Assembly (NCBI GenBank): GCA_036491755.1
Contig: DASXBJ010000086.1
Span: forward strand, 1-31,018
Direction: 5' to 3'
DNA length: 31,018 nucleotides
Origin: DASXBJ01 sp036491755
GTDB lineage: Bacteria; Chloroflexota; Dormibacteria; Dormibacterales; Dormibacteraceae
The position numbers were made by a program, and so were the translations under genes. Under the pieces are notes generated by a model. That model was given only the letters and a program-made list of their open reading frames with translations. It was not told the DNA's origin and did no database searches. Positions 1 through 6,769 of the stretch are shown piece by piece; position 1 is the stretch's first letter, and each line of letters starts with the position of its first letter.

Positions 1-49
1 GACCCGGAGCCCCCAGGAAACTGCTGAGACGAACACAATAGGGGGCGAC

Positions 50-259
50 ATGACGCTTGAGTCGAGTGAAGAAGAGGTCCGCTGCCTCCAAGCCGAGAAT
101 ACGGAGCTACGCCGGCTCTTGAGCAAGCACGAGTGGGCGGGCCTGGCCCCGTTGAAGTCCAGCGGCGCATGCCCCGAGTGCGCCGGATCGTCTCCGCCGC
201 ACGGTCGCGGACACCGTCCCGGCTGCGCTCTCGCCAAGGCCATCGGGAGCTCCTTGTAA
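50..259 (+). CDS. Small coiled-coil protein with Cys/His cluster, function unknown
   Basis: This 69-residue protein starts at an ATG with a G-rich Shine-Dalgarno (GGGGG, 41-45) four bases upstream. The first half is acidic and then a short amphipathic heptad-like helix (about residues 8-29, LQAENTELRRLLSKHEW), which looks like a small coiled coil or dimerisation helix. The second half has CPEC (about 41-44) followed by a His-rich segment and GHRPGC, so C-x2-C with a later H and C could hold one zinc ion. I do not recognise a named family. Short proteins with this coiled-coil plus CPxC...GHxxxC layout occur as hypothetical proteins in soil bacteria and phages (recollection, not a search). It lies just upstream of the ArsR promoter and is probably transcribed separately. 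No function is claimed. Confidence 0.6.
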   Translation: MTLESSEEEVRCLQAENTELRRLLSKHEWAGLAPLKSSGACPECAGSSPPHGRGHRPGCALAKAIGSSL

Positions 260-269
260 CCCGACCCTC

Positions 270-299
270 TTGACATGTGACCAGCGGGTCACATATGCT
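270..299 (+). promoter_or_regulatory. Promoter of the arsR-SRPBCC operon with palindromic operator
   Basis: A perfect -35 TTGACA (270-275) and a -10 TATGCT (294-299) are separated by 18 bases. The spacer is almost filled by a perfect 8-bp inverted repeat, ATGTGACC (275-282) and GGTCACAT (287-294), with a 4-base centre. A dimeric repressor bound there would block polymerase, so autoregulation by the ArsR-type protein is the natural reading (inference). The -10 ends only 6 bases before the ATG at 306, which predicts a leaderless mRNA. Confidence 0.75.
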
Positions 300-305
300 C
301 GCGGC

Positions 306-626
306 ATGACGGATGACGACCTGGTGTTCAGGGCTCTCGCCGACCCGACGCGCCGATTCCTACTCGACCGGCTCTTCGAGCGTGACGGCCGCACGCTCAC
401 CGAGCTCGAGTCAGAGCTGGAGATGACGCGATTCGGCGTCATGAAGCACCTGCGAGTCCTGGAGGACGCGGGCCTCGTCGTAACTCGCCGGTCCGGGCGG
501 GAGAAGCTCCACTTCTTGAACCCCGTGCCAATCCGGCTGATCCACGACCGGTGGATCGACAAGTACACCGAGCGCCAGGTATCGGCGCTCGCCGATCTGA
601 AAAATCAACTGGAGAAGATGGCATGA
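306..626 (+). CDS. ArsR-family winged-helix repressor
   Basis: This 106-residue winged-helix DNA-binding protein belongs to the ArsR/SmtB superfamily. ADPTRR (residues 12-17) is the typical first-helix signature. The recognition helix region (about 41-57, ending KHLRVLEDAGLV) and the beta wing (RRSGREKLHFLN, about 61-72) follow. No Cys-x-Cys or His-rich metal site is present, so it is unlikely to sense metals. It resembles the ArsR subgroup paired with SRPBCC/AHSA1 proteins. The ATG at 306 fits the family's N-terminus; a longer upstream reading frame would run through the promoter. The stop overlaps the next gene's start (ATGA), so the two are translationally coupled. It probably binds the palindrome at 275-294 in its own promoter. 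The ligand is unknown. Confidence 0.88.
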   Translation: MTDDDLVFRALADPTRRFLLDRLFERDGRTLTELESELEMTRFGVMKHLRVLEDAGLVVTRRSGREKLHFLNPVPIRLIHDRWIDKYTERQVSALADLKNQLEKMA

Positions 627-1144
627 CAACAACCAACCCGACCATGGTCACGACGCAGGTGTACCGAGTCCACATCAAGGCCGCGCCGCAGGCGGTGTGG
701 GACGCGATCACGAAACCGGAGTGGTCAGAGCGTTACGGCTACCGGACCCGCACCGAGCTGGATCTGCGGCGTGGCGGTGTCTACAAGGCGTACACGACCA
801 AAGAGATGCGCGAAGTCGGCAAGATCCGCGGCTTCGACGTGCCCGACATCGGCGTCGACGGCGAGGTGATCGAGTCCGACCCGCCGCGCAAGCTCGTGCA
901 GACCTTCCGCATGCTGATGGACCCGGAGGTCTCCTCGGAAGGTTTCACCAGGCTCACATACGAGATCAAAGAAATTCAGCCGGGGGTAAGCAAGCTGACG
1001 ATCATCCACGACCTCGAAGGAGCGCCGAAGCTGGCCCTGCTCGTCGGCGGCGAGCTCGACGCCGAGGGCGCCGGTGGCGGTTGGGCCTGGGTCCTCAGCG
1101 ATCTCAAGAGCCTGCTCGAAACGGGCAGTGGGCTCGCGGACTGA
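623..1144 (+). CDS. SRPBCC (AHSA1-like) domain protein
   Basis: This 173-residue protein of the START/SRPBCC helix-grip superfamily, AHSA1 branch, starts at an ATG that overlaps the arsR stop by 4 bases, with GGAGAAG (611-617) as ribosome-binding site. The N-terminal strand, then AAPQAVWDAITKPE and the RGG turn, is the usual start of this fold. The C-terminal amphipathic helix (GGWAWVLSDLKSLLETG) closes the hydrophobic pocket. Such proteins bind hydrophobic small molecules or act as activators of unknown partners. Pairing with an ArsR-type repressor is common and usually means the pair responds to a small hydrophobic compound (family knowledge). No catalytic residues can be assigned from sequence alone. 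A strong hairpin follows at 1154-1184. Confidence 0.85.
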   Translation: MTTTNPTMVTTQVYRVHIKAAPQAVWDAITKPEWSERYGYRTRTELDLRRGGVYKAYTTKEMREVGKIRGFDVPDIGVDGEVIESDPPRKLVQTFRMLMDPEVSSEGFTRLTYEIKEIQPGVSKLTIIHDLEGAPKLALLVGGELDAEGAGGGWAWVLSDLKSLLETGSGLAD

Positions 1145-1153
1145 TCTCCGTCC

Positions 1154-1184
1154 AGGTGGGGGCACCATCGTGCCTCCACCTTTT
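1154..1184 (+). terminator. Rho-independent-type terminator after the SRPBCC gene
   Basis: An 11-bp stem with one G-T pair (AGGTGGGGGCA, 1154-1164, against TGCCTCCACCT, 1171-1181) encloses a 6-base loop and is followed by TTTT. The U tract lies on the plus strand, so it terminates the arsR-SRPBCC transcript. It may also shield the convergent minus-strand operon that ends at 1205. Confidence 0.65.
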
Positions 1185-1204
1185 GGGGGCACGAGCGGGG
1201 GAGC

Positions 1205-1786
1205 TCAGCCGGGCAGCTTCCTGATCTCGTCGCCCTGGCGGATAGTGCCTGCCACGACCACCCGGCAGTTGGCTCCGCGCAACCGCAGCTCACGCCCGAT
1301 CGGGCTGTTGACGAACTTCTGGGCATCGACTCCGAAGCGAGAGATGAACTTGTCGCACCCCGTGTGCGGCTTCTCGCTGAACTCGATCACCGCCGAGCCG
1401 ATCTGCACGCGACTGCCCGGGGGCATGTTCGCGACGCTGATGTCGAGGTCGACATAAAGCTGGTCGCCGGCCAGCGACCAGCGCTCGCGCATTCCGGCCA
1501 CGGCGTCCGCCGACCTGGCGTTCATCAGCGTGAGCTGCGCCTCTGGATCGGCGCTGCCGTCCGGAGTTCGGTGGTTGCCGCGCGCTCGCCACGTGTCGCC
1601 CACCAGGCCATCGGCGAGGTCAAGCCGAGCGTCGGACACCACCTCCCGCCGATCCACGTCCGGGCGCCGCACGATCAGTTCGAGGGTGCCTCGGTCAGCC
1701 GGTGACTGCCGGATGTGGTCGACGCTCTCCTGGAGCGTGGTGAGCTCCGCGTTGGCCGGCATGCTCGTATTTTGACCTGAAATCAC
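1205..1786 (-). CDS. MOSC-domain protein
   Basis: This 193-residue protein has a MOSC domain, the beta-barrel related to the C-terminus of Moco sulfurase and to YiiM/YuaD proteins. The clearest signature is PHTGCDKF followed by RFGVDAQKFVNSP. The Cys is the conserved residue thought to carry or accept sulfur, and the RGANCRVVVAGTIRQGD segment forms the C-terminal strands. Family members bind molybdopterin or handle sulfur and N-hydroxylated substrates; the exact substrate here is unknown. The proposed GTG start overlaps the stop of the upstream PNPOx-like gene by 4 bases (GTGA). An in-frame ATG at 1762 is the alternative. It is the last gene of a GNAT-PNPOx-MOSC minus-strand operon. Confidence 0.85.
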   Translation of the reverse strand: MISGQNTSMPANAELTTLQESVDHIRQSPADRGTLELIVRRPDVDRREVVSDARLDLADGLVGDTWRARGNHRTPDGSADPEAQLTLMNARSADAVAGMRERWSLAGDQLYVDLDISVANMPPGSRVQIGSAVIEFSEKPHTGCDKFISRFGVDAQKFVNSPIGRELRLRGANCRVVVAGTIRQGDEIRKLPG

Positions 1787-2229
1787 TCGCGCTCGACCAT
1801 CCGGCGGCCACGGGCCGGAGTCCAGGACTCCACCACCAACCGGTCGCCGGGCTCGTTCAAGCGCGTGATGACCGCCTCCCGGATGTCGACCAGAAAGCGA
1901 TGGGCCGCGCTCCCGGAGTCAGTTTCGGTCACATTGCCGGCGATCTTGGCTTCCCCGATCCAGCCGGAAGCGTGGTCGACGGGCGGATCGTTCGTCGGGC
2001 CATGGATCGCGATCTGCGGCCTCCGGCGCAGGTCGAGCGCCTTGACCGCTCCGGGCATCGAACCAATGCGGAGCTCTCCACCGGCGAACTCGACCTCGGT
2101 GCCGCTGATTCGCGGCGAGCCGTCGCGGCGCAGCGTGGCCATGGTGAGGTGCTTGCGCGACGTGAGCAGGGCCTGGACGCGAGCGGCGAATTCTGGCTCT
2201 GCCTTCTCGAACTCGCTCCAGGATGCCAT
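1783..2229 (-). CDS. Pyridoxamine 5'-phosphate oxidase-like flavin/F420-binding protein
   Basis: This 148-residue protein has the split-barrel flavin-binding fold (PNPOx-like, including F420-binding relatives). The start of the barrel reads HLTMATLRRDGSPRISGTEV, and the middle reads LRIGSMPGAVKALDLRRRPQ, which matches the usual phosphate- and cofactor-binding strands. The family's typical length is about 130-150 residues. The ATG at 2229 shares one base with the stop of the upstream GNAT gene, indicating translational coupling. The long reading frame running further upstream belongs to another frame of the GNAT gene and is not part of this protein. Whether it uses FMN, F420 or haem cannot be decided here. 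Confidence 0.82.
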   Translation of the reverse strand: MASWSEFEKAEPEFAARVQALLTSRKHLTMATLRRDGSPRISGTEVEFAGGELRIGSMPGAVKALDLRRRPQIAIHGPTNDPPVDHASGWIGEAKIAGNVTETDSGSAAHRFLVDIREAVITRLNEPGDRLVVESWTPARGRRMVERE

Positions 2230-2981
2230 CAGCGATAGACCAGGTTGGCTCCAAAGCGCGTGAAGCCGAGCCTCTCGTACACCCTCGCTGCCTCCTCGTG
2301 CGCGGCGTCCAGGAAGACAAAATCGCCACCAGCCGCGAAGTGTCGAGCGACCAGGGCCGAGCTGACCGTGGCGGCAACGCCGCGGCGACGGTCCTGGGTC
2401 CGGGTCACGATGCCCACGATCTCGGCAGCGCCTTTGAGCGAGTGCGATACGCCCGTGCCCGCTGCATGGCCGTCGAGGTGCGCCAGCAGATAGACGCTGT
2501 TCGGCGACCGCAGCTCCGCCTCCAATCGCTCGGTCGTAGGCGCCTGGGCCAGCACCTCGCCTCCTGAGGTCCAGCGGATCTCCTGGAAAGCGGCGAGCTC
2601 CTCCTTCGGCGACTCGCCGTTGAGCTGCTGCAAGGCGACGCCCGCAGCGGCGAACGGTCGGAACCCGTCGGGGCGGCAGGCCATGAGCGGGTTGCGCTCC
2701 GCCTGCTTGAGGCCCGACGCCTCGAGCCATGCACCCGCCCGCGGCGCGACCGACTCGTTGAACTCGATCTCCAGCGCCGCCTCGCGCCTGGCGAACATCG
2801 ACCGCAAGCGTCCGACCGCGCTGTGCAGCTCCTCGGCGGTCCCCTCGCGGTCGACCAGCGTCACCCAGCCGTCGCCGCCAGGCTGGGCGGGGAGCACAAC
2901 TTGAAAGGGCCCCACCGACAAAAGCTCCGTCCCGGCAGGCCGCGCCGCGAGCGCGTCGAGCTGCCATGCCTGGAAGCGCAT
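2229..2981 (-). CDS. GNAT-family N-acetyltransferase
   Basis: This 250-residue protein has a C-terminal GNAT fold. The acetyl-CoA loop region is EIVGIVTRTQDRRRGVAATV (about residues 180-199), where RRRGVA stands for the family's Q/RxxGxG/A pyrophosphate loop. The final helix and strand, EEAARVYERLGF, are typical. The N-terminal half (about 120 residues) is diverged and may be a second, degenerate GNAT unit or a substrate-binding domain. I chose the ATG at 2981 because GGAGAGGG lies 5 bases upstream; an upstream in-frame start at 3017 lacks such a site. It is the first gene of the minus-strand operon with the PNPOx-like and MOSC genes. The acceptor substrate is unknown. Confidence 0.85.
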   Translation of the reverse strand: MRFQAWQLDALAARPAGTELLSVGPFQVVLPAQPGGDGWVTLVDREGTAEELHSAVGRLRSMFARREAALEIEFNESVAPRAGAWLEASGLKQAERNPLMACRPDGFRPFAAAGVALQQLNGESPKEELAAFQEIRWTSGGEVLAQAPTTERLEAELRSPNSVYLLAHLDGHAAGTGVSHSLKGAAEIVGIVTRTQDRRRGVAATVSSALVARHFAAGGDFVFLDAAHEEAARVYERLGFTRFGANLVYR

Positions 2982-3026
2982 CGCGTCCCTCTCCGAACCG
3001 GATTCCAAACCCATCAAATGAAACCG

Positions 3027-3032
3027 TACGCT
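3027..3032 (+). promoter_or_regulatory. Candidate -10 box for the methyltransferase gene
   Basis: TACGCT lies 8 bases upstream of the ATG at 3041, the spacing expected for a leaderless transcript. No convincing -35 is visible; TTCCAA at 3003-3008 is a weak candidate. Confidence 0.35.
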
Positions 3033-3040
3033 GAGGATTG

Positions 3041-3784
3041 ATGGGACACGCGGGGGGGCCGGACGCCAGCCCCGAGAACGCCTTTGCGGCAGGTCTGTTC
3101 GAGCCGCTTCCGGCGCGCTACGACAGGCTCGCGGAAACGCTGTCGCTGCATCAGAACCGGCGCTGGCGAGCGGAGCTGGTGCGCCACATCGCGCGTTCTC
3201 AACCAGGACTCATCCTGGACGTGGCCACCGGCACCGCAGGCGTTGCCATCGCGATGGCCCGTGCGACGGATGCGCAGATCATCGGTGTCGACCTCAGCGA
3301 GCCCATGCTGGAGCGCGGTCGCGAGCGTGTGCGCGACGCGGGTCTCGATAATCGCATCCGGCTCCAGGTGGCGCGGGCCGAAGAGCTGCCCTTCCCAGAC
3401 GGCCACTTCGATGCGGTGAGCTTCACCTACCTCCTTCGTTACGTCGCCGACCCGGCATCGACCGTCGCGGAGCTCGTGCGCGTGCTGCGCCCGGGTGGCG
3501 GCATGGCCAGCCTCGACTTCTACGTGCCGCCGAGCCTTTTGTGGCGCGTCGCCTGGCGTGGGTACACTCGCCTGCTGCTCCCGGCCGGGGGCCTGCTTCT
3601 GGGCGGGCGCGCATGGTCTGAGGTCGGCAGGTTTCTGGGTCCGAACATCGAGGACTTCTACCGGCGGTGGCCGCTGGACAGGATCTTCGAGGCCTGGCGA
3701 ACCGCGGGGATGATCGATGACGACCATCGCTTGATGAGCCTGGGCGGGGGGCTCGTGATGTGGGGGCGGAAGCACCATGCCTGA
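3041..3784 (+). CDS. Class I SAM-dependent methyltransferase, UbiE/MenG-like
   Basis: This 247-residue Rossmann-fold methyltransferase has motif I as LDVATGTAGVAIAMA, the acidic post-I residue in IIGVDLSEPMLERGRER, and the motif II/III region as AEELPFPDGHFDAVSFTYLLRYV and VLRPGGGMASLDF. This arrangement is typical of the UbiE/COQ5/MenG group that methylates quinone rings, but general methyltransferase_11 proteins look alike. The ATG at 3041 is preceded by GAGGA only 3 bases away and by a TACGCT box, so initiation may be leaderless; TTG at 3038 is possible. Its last 8 bases overlap the next gene, a UbiA-like membrane protein, so the two may act on the same isoprenoid or quinone-like lipid (inference). 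Confidence 0.85.
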   Translation: MGHAGGPDASPENAFAAGLFEPLPARYDRLAETLSLHQNRRWRAELVRHIARSQPGLILDVATGTAGVAIAMARATDAQIIGVDLSEPMLERGRERVRDAGLDNRIRLQVARAEELPFPDGHFDAVSFTYLLRYVADPASTVAELVRVLRPGGGMASLDFYVPPSLLWRVAWRGYTRLLLPAGGLLLGGRAWSEVGRFLGPNIEDFYRRWPLDRIFEAWRTAGMIDDDHRLMSLGGGLVMWGRKHHA

Positions 3785-4529
3785 GCCCGCCAGGGCCGAC
3801 GCCCTTGGACCGGCGTTCTACGCCACCTCCGCGGCCGGCTGGCGCCGCGACGTGCTGGCCCTGCTGCATCCGCCCTACACGGCGTGGCATCTCTCATACG
3901 TGCTGATGGGAGCCGCGCTGGCCCCGCGGGTGAGCGCGTTGCGGCTGGTCGCAACACTCATCGCCTTCTTCCTCGCCGTCGGCATATCCGCCCACGCCCT
4001 CGACGAGCTCCGCGGCCGTCCGCTGCGGACCGCGATACCTTCCAGGGCGTTATGGGCGGCCGCAACAGGAGGCCTGGGCGGAGCCGTGGCCCTGGGCGTC
4101 GCGGGGGTGGCCGTGGTCGGGCCCGGCCTCATCCCGTTCATCGCGGCTGGAATCCTTTTCGTGTTGGCCTACAACCTGGAGCTCCTCGGAGGCAGGCTTC
4201 ACGGCGATTTCTGGTTTGCGCTCTCGTGGGGCGCGTTTCCGGTTCTCACCGCCTACTTCGCACAGACTGGACGGCTTTCGGTGGCTGCGATCGCCGTTGC
4301 AGCCGGCGCTTACGGGCTCTCCTACGGCCAGCGGGTTTTGAGCACGCCGGCGCGGTTGTTGCGCCGCGGCACCAGGTCCGTCACGGGGACGATGACCTTG
4401 GCCGACGGGTCTTCAGAAGACATCAATGAGCGCGTGCTGCTGCGTCCGCTCGAGGGGGCGCTGCGAGCCTTTGCCTGGGCGGTCGTCGTTCTTTCGATCG
4501 GGCTCTTGCTGTCTCGAATCGCCACGTAG
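3777..4529 (+). CDS. Polytopic membrane protein, distantly UbiA-prenyltransferase-like
   Basis: This 250-residue protein has about seven predicted membrane segments (near residues 36-50, 55-73, 92-115, 118-134, 145-162, 166-183 and 228-246). The loop after segment 2, HALDELRGRPLRTAIPSRAL, resembles UbiA motif I (ND-x2-D-x3-D followed by RP and PSR). It retains the middle Asp and the RP...PS part but lacks the first and third Asp. The later YNLELLGGRLHGDFWFALSWG resembles the UbiA region before motif II. It may therefore be a degenerate or functionally shifted UbiA-superfamily member; this is inference. It overlaps the methyltransferase by 8 bases and is followed 9 bases later by the PAQR gene. 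Confidence 0.6.
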   Translation: MPEPARADALGPAFYATSAAGWRRDVLALLHPPYTAWHLSYVLMGAALAPRVSALRLVATLIAFFLAVGISAHALDELRGRPLRTAIPSRALWAAATGGLGGAVALGVAGVAVVGPGLIPFIAAGILFVLAYNLELLGGRLHGDFWFALSWGAFPVLTAYFAQTGRLSVAAIAVAAGAYGLSYGQRVLSTPARLLRRGTRSVTGTMTLADGSSEDINERVLLRPLEGALRAFAWAVVVLSIGLLLSRIAT

Positions 4530-4538
4530 GATGCGGCG

Positions 4539-5207
4539 GTGGGCCAGCCTGAACTGATCGCCGGCAAGCCTCTGCTGCGGGGTTGGTCGCATGCCGTTTC
4601 GACCGTGATCGCGGTGGCGGGCCTGGTCGCGCTCGTCGTCATCACGCGGCGCGACCCGGCGAAGCTGGCCTCGATGCTCGTATACGGCATCGGATTGGTG
4701 CTCCTGTTTGGCGTGAGCGGGACATATCACGTGTTCAACTGGCCGCCTCGCGTCAAAGACTGGCTGCGGCGCGCCGACCACGCGACGATCTTTGTTTTCA
4801 TCGCCGCCACGTACACGCCGCTCGCCTTCAACGTGCTTGACGGATGGTGGCGCGTCGGGGTGCTGGTGGCGATCTGGCTTTGCGCCGCCGCAGGTGTCAT
4901 CGGGGCGGCTCCTTTCCTCAGAATCCCGCGGCGCATCCTGGCGTCGCTCTACGTTGCGATGGGCTGGGTCGCAGTCGTGGCCATCGTGCCGCTGACGGCC
5001 GCCCTCGGGTGGGTGGCGGCGCTCCTGATTGCGTTGGGTGGACTGCAGTACTCGCTCGGCGCCGCGGCTTACGCGTTCCAGCGACCGAAGCTCTGGCCGA
5101 AAGTCTTCGGGTACCACGAGCTGTTTCACCTGGCTGTGATCAGCGCCAGTGTCACCTTCTATGTCGTGGTCGTCCGGTACGCGGTGCCGTACCACAGGCT
5201 TGGCTAA
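4539..5207 (+). CDS. PAQR / hemolysin III family membrane protein
   Basis: This 222-residue seven-helix membrane protein belongs to the PAQR (adiponectin receptor/hemolysin III, YqfA/TrhA) family. The three signature sites are present: SGTYH (60-64), RRADHATIFVFIAATYTP (78-94) and GYHELFHLAV (191-200). The His residues at about 64, 193 and 197 are the expected zinc ligands. The bacterial members are linked to membrane-lipid homeostasis and fluidity; hydrolase activity is suspected for the superfamily. The GTG start follows the stop of the upstream gene by 9 bases, so it is probably part of the same operon. It ends 34 bases before the convergent carboxyltransferase gene. Confidence 0.9.
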   Translation: MGQPELIAGKPLLRGWSHAVSTVIAVAGLVALVVITRRDPAKLASMLVYGIGLVLLFGVSGTYHVFNWPPRVKDWLRRADHATIFVFIAATYTPLAFNVLDGWWRVGVLVAIWLCAAAGVIGAAPFLRIPRRILASLYVAMGWVAVVAIVPLTAALGWVAALLIALGGLQYSLGAAAYAFQRPKLWPKVFGYHELFHLAVISASVTFYVVVVRYAVPYHRLG

Positions 5208-5241
5208 TAACCAGGCCGCGCTTGAAGGTTTCTCCGCGCCT

Positions 5242-6768
5242 TTAGACGGGATGCACTCCGTGCTTGCGCTGGACGCCGGGTGACACCCGGGTTGAATAGG
5301 CTTTGAATCGGGCGATCAGGGTGGTGCGCAGCTCATCCGGGGCCACGATGTCGTCGACGATGAGGTTGGCCGCGAGCTTGTAGAGGTCGACATCCTCGCG
5401 GTACTCGTCCTCGAGCTCCTTGCGCCGCGCCGCCCTTTCGTTCTCGGGAAGGTCGGCGAGCTTGTTGAAGAACACCGCGTTCACAGCGGGCTCTGGGCCC
5501 ATGACAGCGATCTGCGCCGACGGCAGCGCGATCACGCAGTCCGAGTCAAACGCCGGACCTGCCATCGCATACAACCCGGCCCCGTACGCCTTCCGGACGA
5601 TGACCGAGATCTTCGGCACGGTCGCTTCGGAGACGGCGCTGATCATCTTGGCCCCGTGGCGGATGATGCCGCGCCTCTCGACGTCGGTGCCGATCATGAA
5701 GCCGGGCACATCCGCCAGGAAGAGCAGCGGAACCTCGAACGCGTCGCAAAGCCATATGAAGCGCGCAGCCTTGTCCGCCGAGTCGTTGAACAGCACGCCG
5801 CCCTTCTGCATCGGCTGGTTCGCCAGGATCCCGATTGGACCGCCGTCCAACCGGGCGAAGCCGGTCAGAAGCTCCTTGGCGAAGAGCTGCTTGATCTCGA
5901 GCCAGCTCCCCTCATCGACGATGGCGTCGATGACCTTGCGCATGTCATAGCCGCGGTTGGCCTCGAGTGGAATGAGGTCGCCGATCTCCTTGGAGCCGCG
6001 TCGCGGAGGCTTGGGCGTGCCCGCCGCCGGCTTCTCGCCCGCCCGCTGAGGCATGAATTTGAGATAAGCGCGCGCGAAGTCGATCGCCGCGCGGTCGTCG
6101 TCGACCAACACATCTCCGCAGCCGCTTTCTGTGCAGTGCATCCGGGCGCCGCCCAGCTCTTCCAGGCTCACCTTCTCGCCGACCACCACCTCGACCATGC
6201 GAGGTGACCCGAGGTACATCGAGGCGTTCCCCTCGACCATCACAACGATGTCGCAGAAGGCGGGGATGTAGGCGCCGCCGGCGGCTGACGGACCGAGCAG
6301 GAGGCAGATCTGGGGCACGACCCCGGAAAGCTGCACCTGGTTGAAGAAGATTCGCCCGGCATGGCGGCGCCCGGGGAACATCTCGATCTGGTCGGTGATC
6401 CTCGCCCCGGCCGAATCGACGAGATAGAACAGCGGGACGCGGATCCGCATCGCCGTCTCCTGGATCCGCACGATCTTCTCAACGGTGCGCGCTCCCCAGC
6501 TGCCCGCTTTCACAGTGGGATCGTTCGCCATGACCGCAACCTGCCGACCTTCGATGGTGCCCAGGCCTGTGACCACTCCGTCCGCCGGCAGCTCTTCGGC
6601 CAGCACATTGGCGAACAGGCCGTCCTCGACGAATGAGCCGGCGTCGAGGAGGAGCTCCAATCGTTCGCGCGCGGTGAGCTTGTGCTGCTCGCGCAGCTTC
6701 GGCAGGTAGCGGATGCCGCCCTGCAGCGCTTTTTCGCGCAGCTCGCGATGCCGCGGGTTTCCACTCAC
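5242..6768 (-). CDS. Acyl-CoA carboxylase, carboxyltransferase (beta) subunit
   Basis: This 508-residue carboxyltransferase transfers CO2 from carboxybiotin to an acyl-CoA such as propionyl-, methylcrotonyl- or a related CoA. Both crotonase-like halves are intact. The N-terminal half has LVDSAGARITDQ (about 117-127) and the oxyanion turn GPSAAGGAYIPAF. The C-terminal half has DVPGFMIGTDVE and KAYGAGLYAMAG. FPGRRHAGRIFFNQ resembles methylcrotonyl/geranyl-CoA carboxylases, while the length is closer to the PccB/AccD5 group, so the substrate is unresolved. The GTG start lies one base after the stop of the crotonase gene; the reading frame extending further upstream is in the wrong frame of that gene. 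No biotin carboxylase or carrier subunit is in the window. Confidence 0.92.
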   Translation of the reverse strand: MSGNPRHRELREKALQGGIRYLPKLREQHKLTARERLELLLDAGSFVEDGLFANVLAEELPADGVVTGLGTIEGRQVAVMANDPTVKAGSWGARTVEKIVRIQETAMRIRVPLFYLVDSAGARITDQIEMFPGRRHAGRIFFNQVQLSGVVPQICLLLGPSAAGGAYIPAFCDIVVMVEGNASMYLGSPRMVEVVVGEKVSLEELGGARMHCTESGCGDVLVDDDRAAIDFARAYLKFMPQRAGEKPAAGTPKPPRRGSKEIGDLIPLEANRGYDMRKVIDAIVDEGSWLEIKQLFAKELLTGFARLDGGPIGILANQPMQKGGVLFNDSADKAARFIWLCDAFEVPLLFLADVPGFMIGTDVERRGIIRHGAKMISAVSEATVPKISVIVRKAYGAGLYAMAGPAFDSDCVIALPSAQIAVMGPEPAVNAVFFNKLADLPENERAARRKELEDEYREDVDLYKLAANLIVDDIVAPDELRTTLIARFKAYSTRVSPGVQRKHGVHPV

Positions 6769-6769
6769 T

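Noticed and set aside
1783..2967. A 394-residue protein with an Arg/Gly-rich N-terminus
   Set aside because: The N-terminal 246 residues are the wrong frame of the GNAT gene; only the PNPOx-like part from 2229 is real.
4413..5195. Minus-strand frame of 260 codons
   Set aside because: It covers the PAQR gene in reverse; the PAQR motifs on the plus strand are unmistakable.
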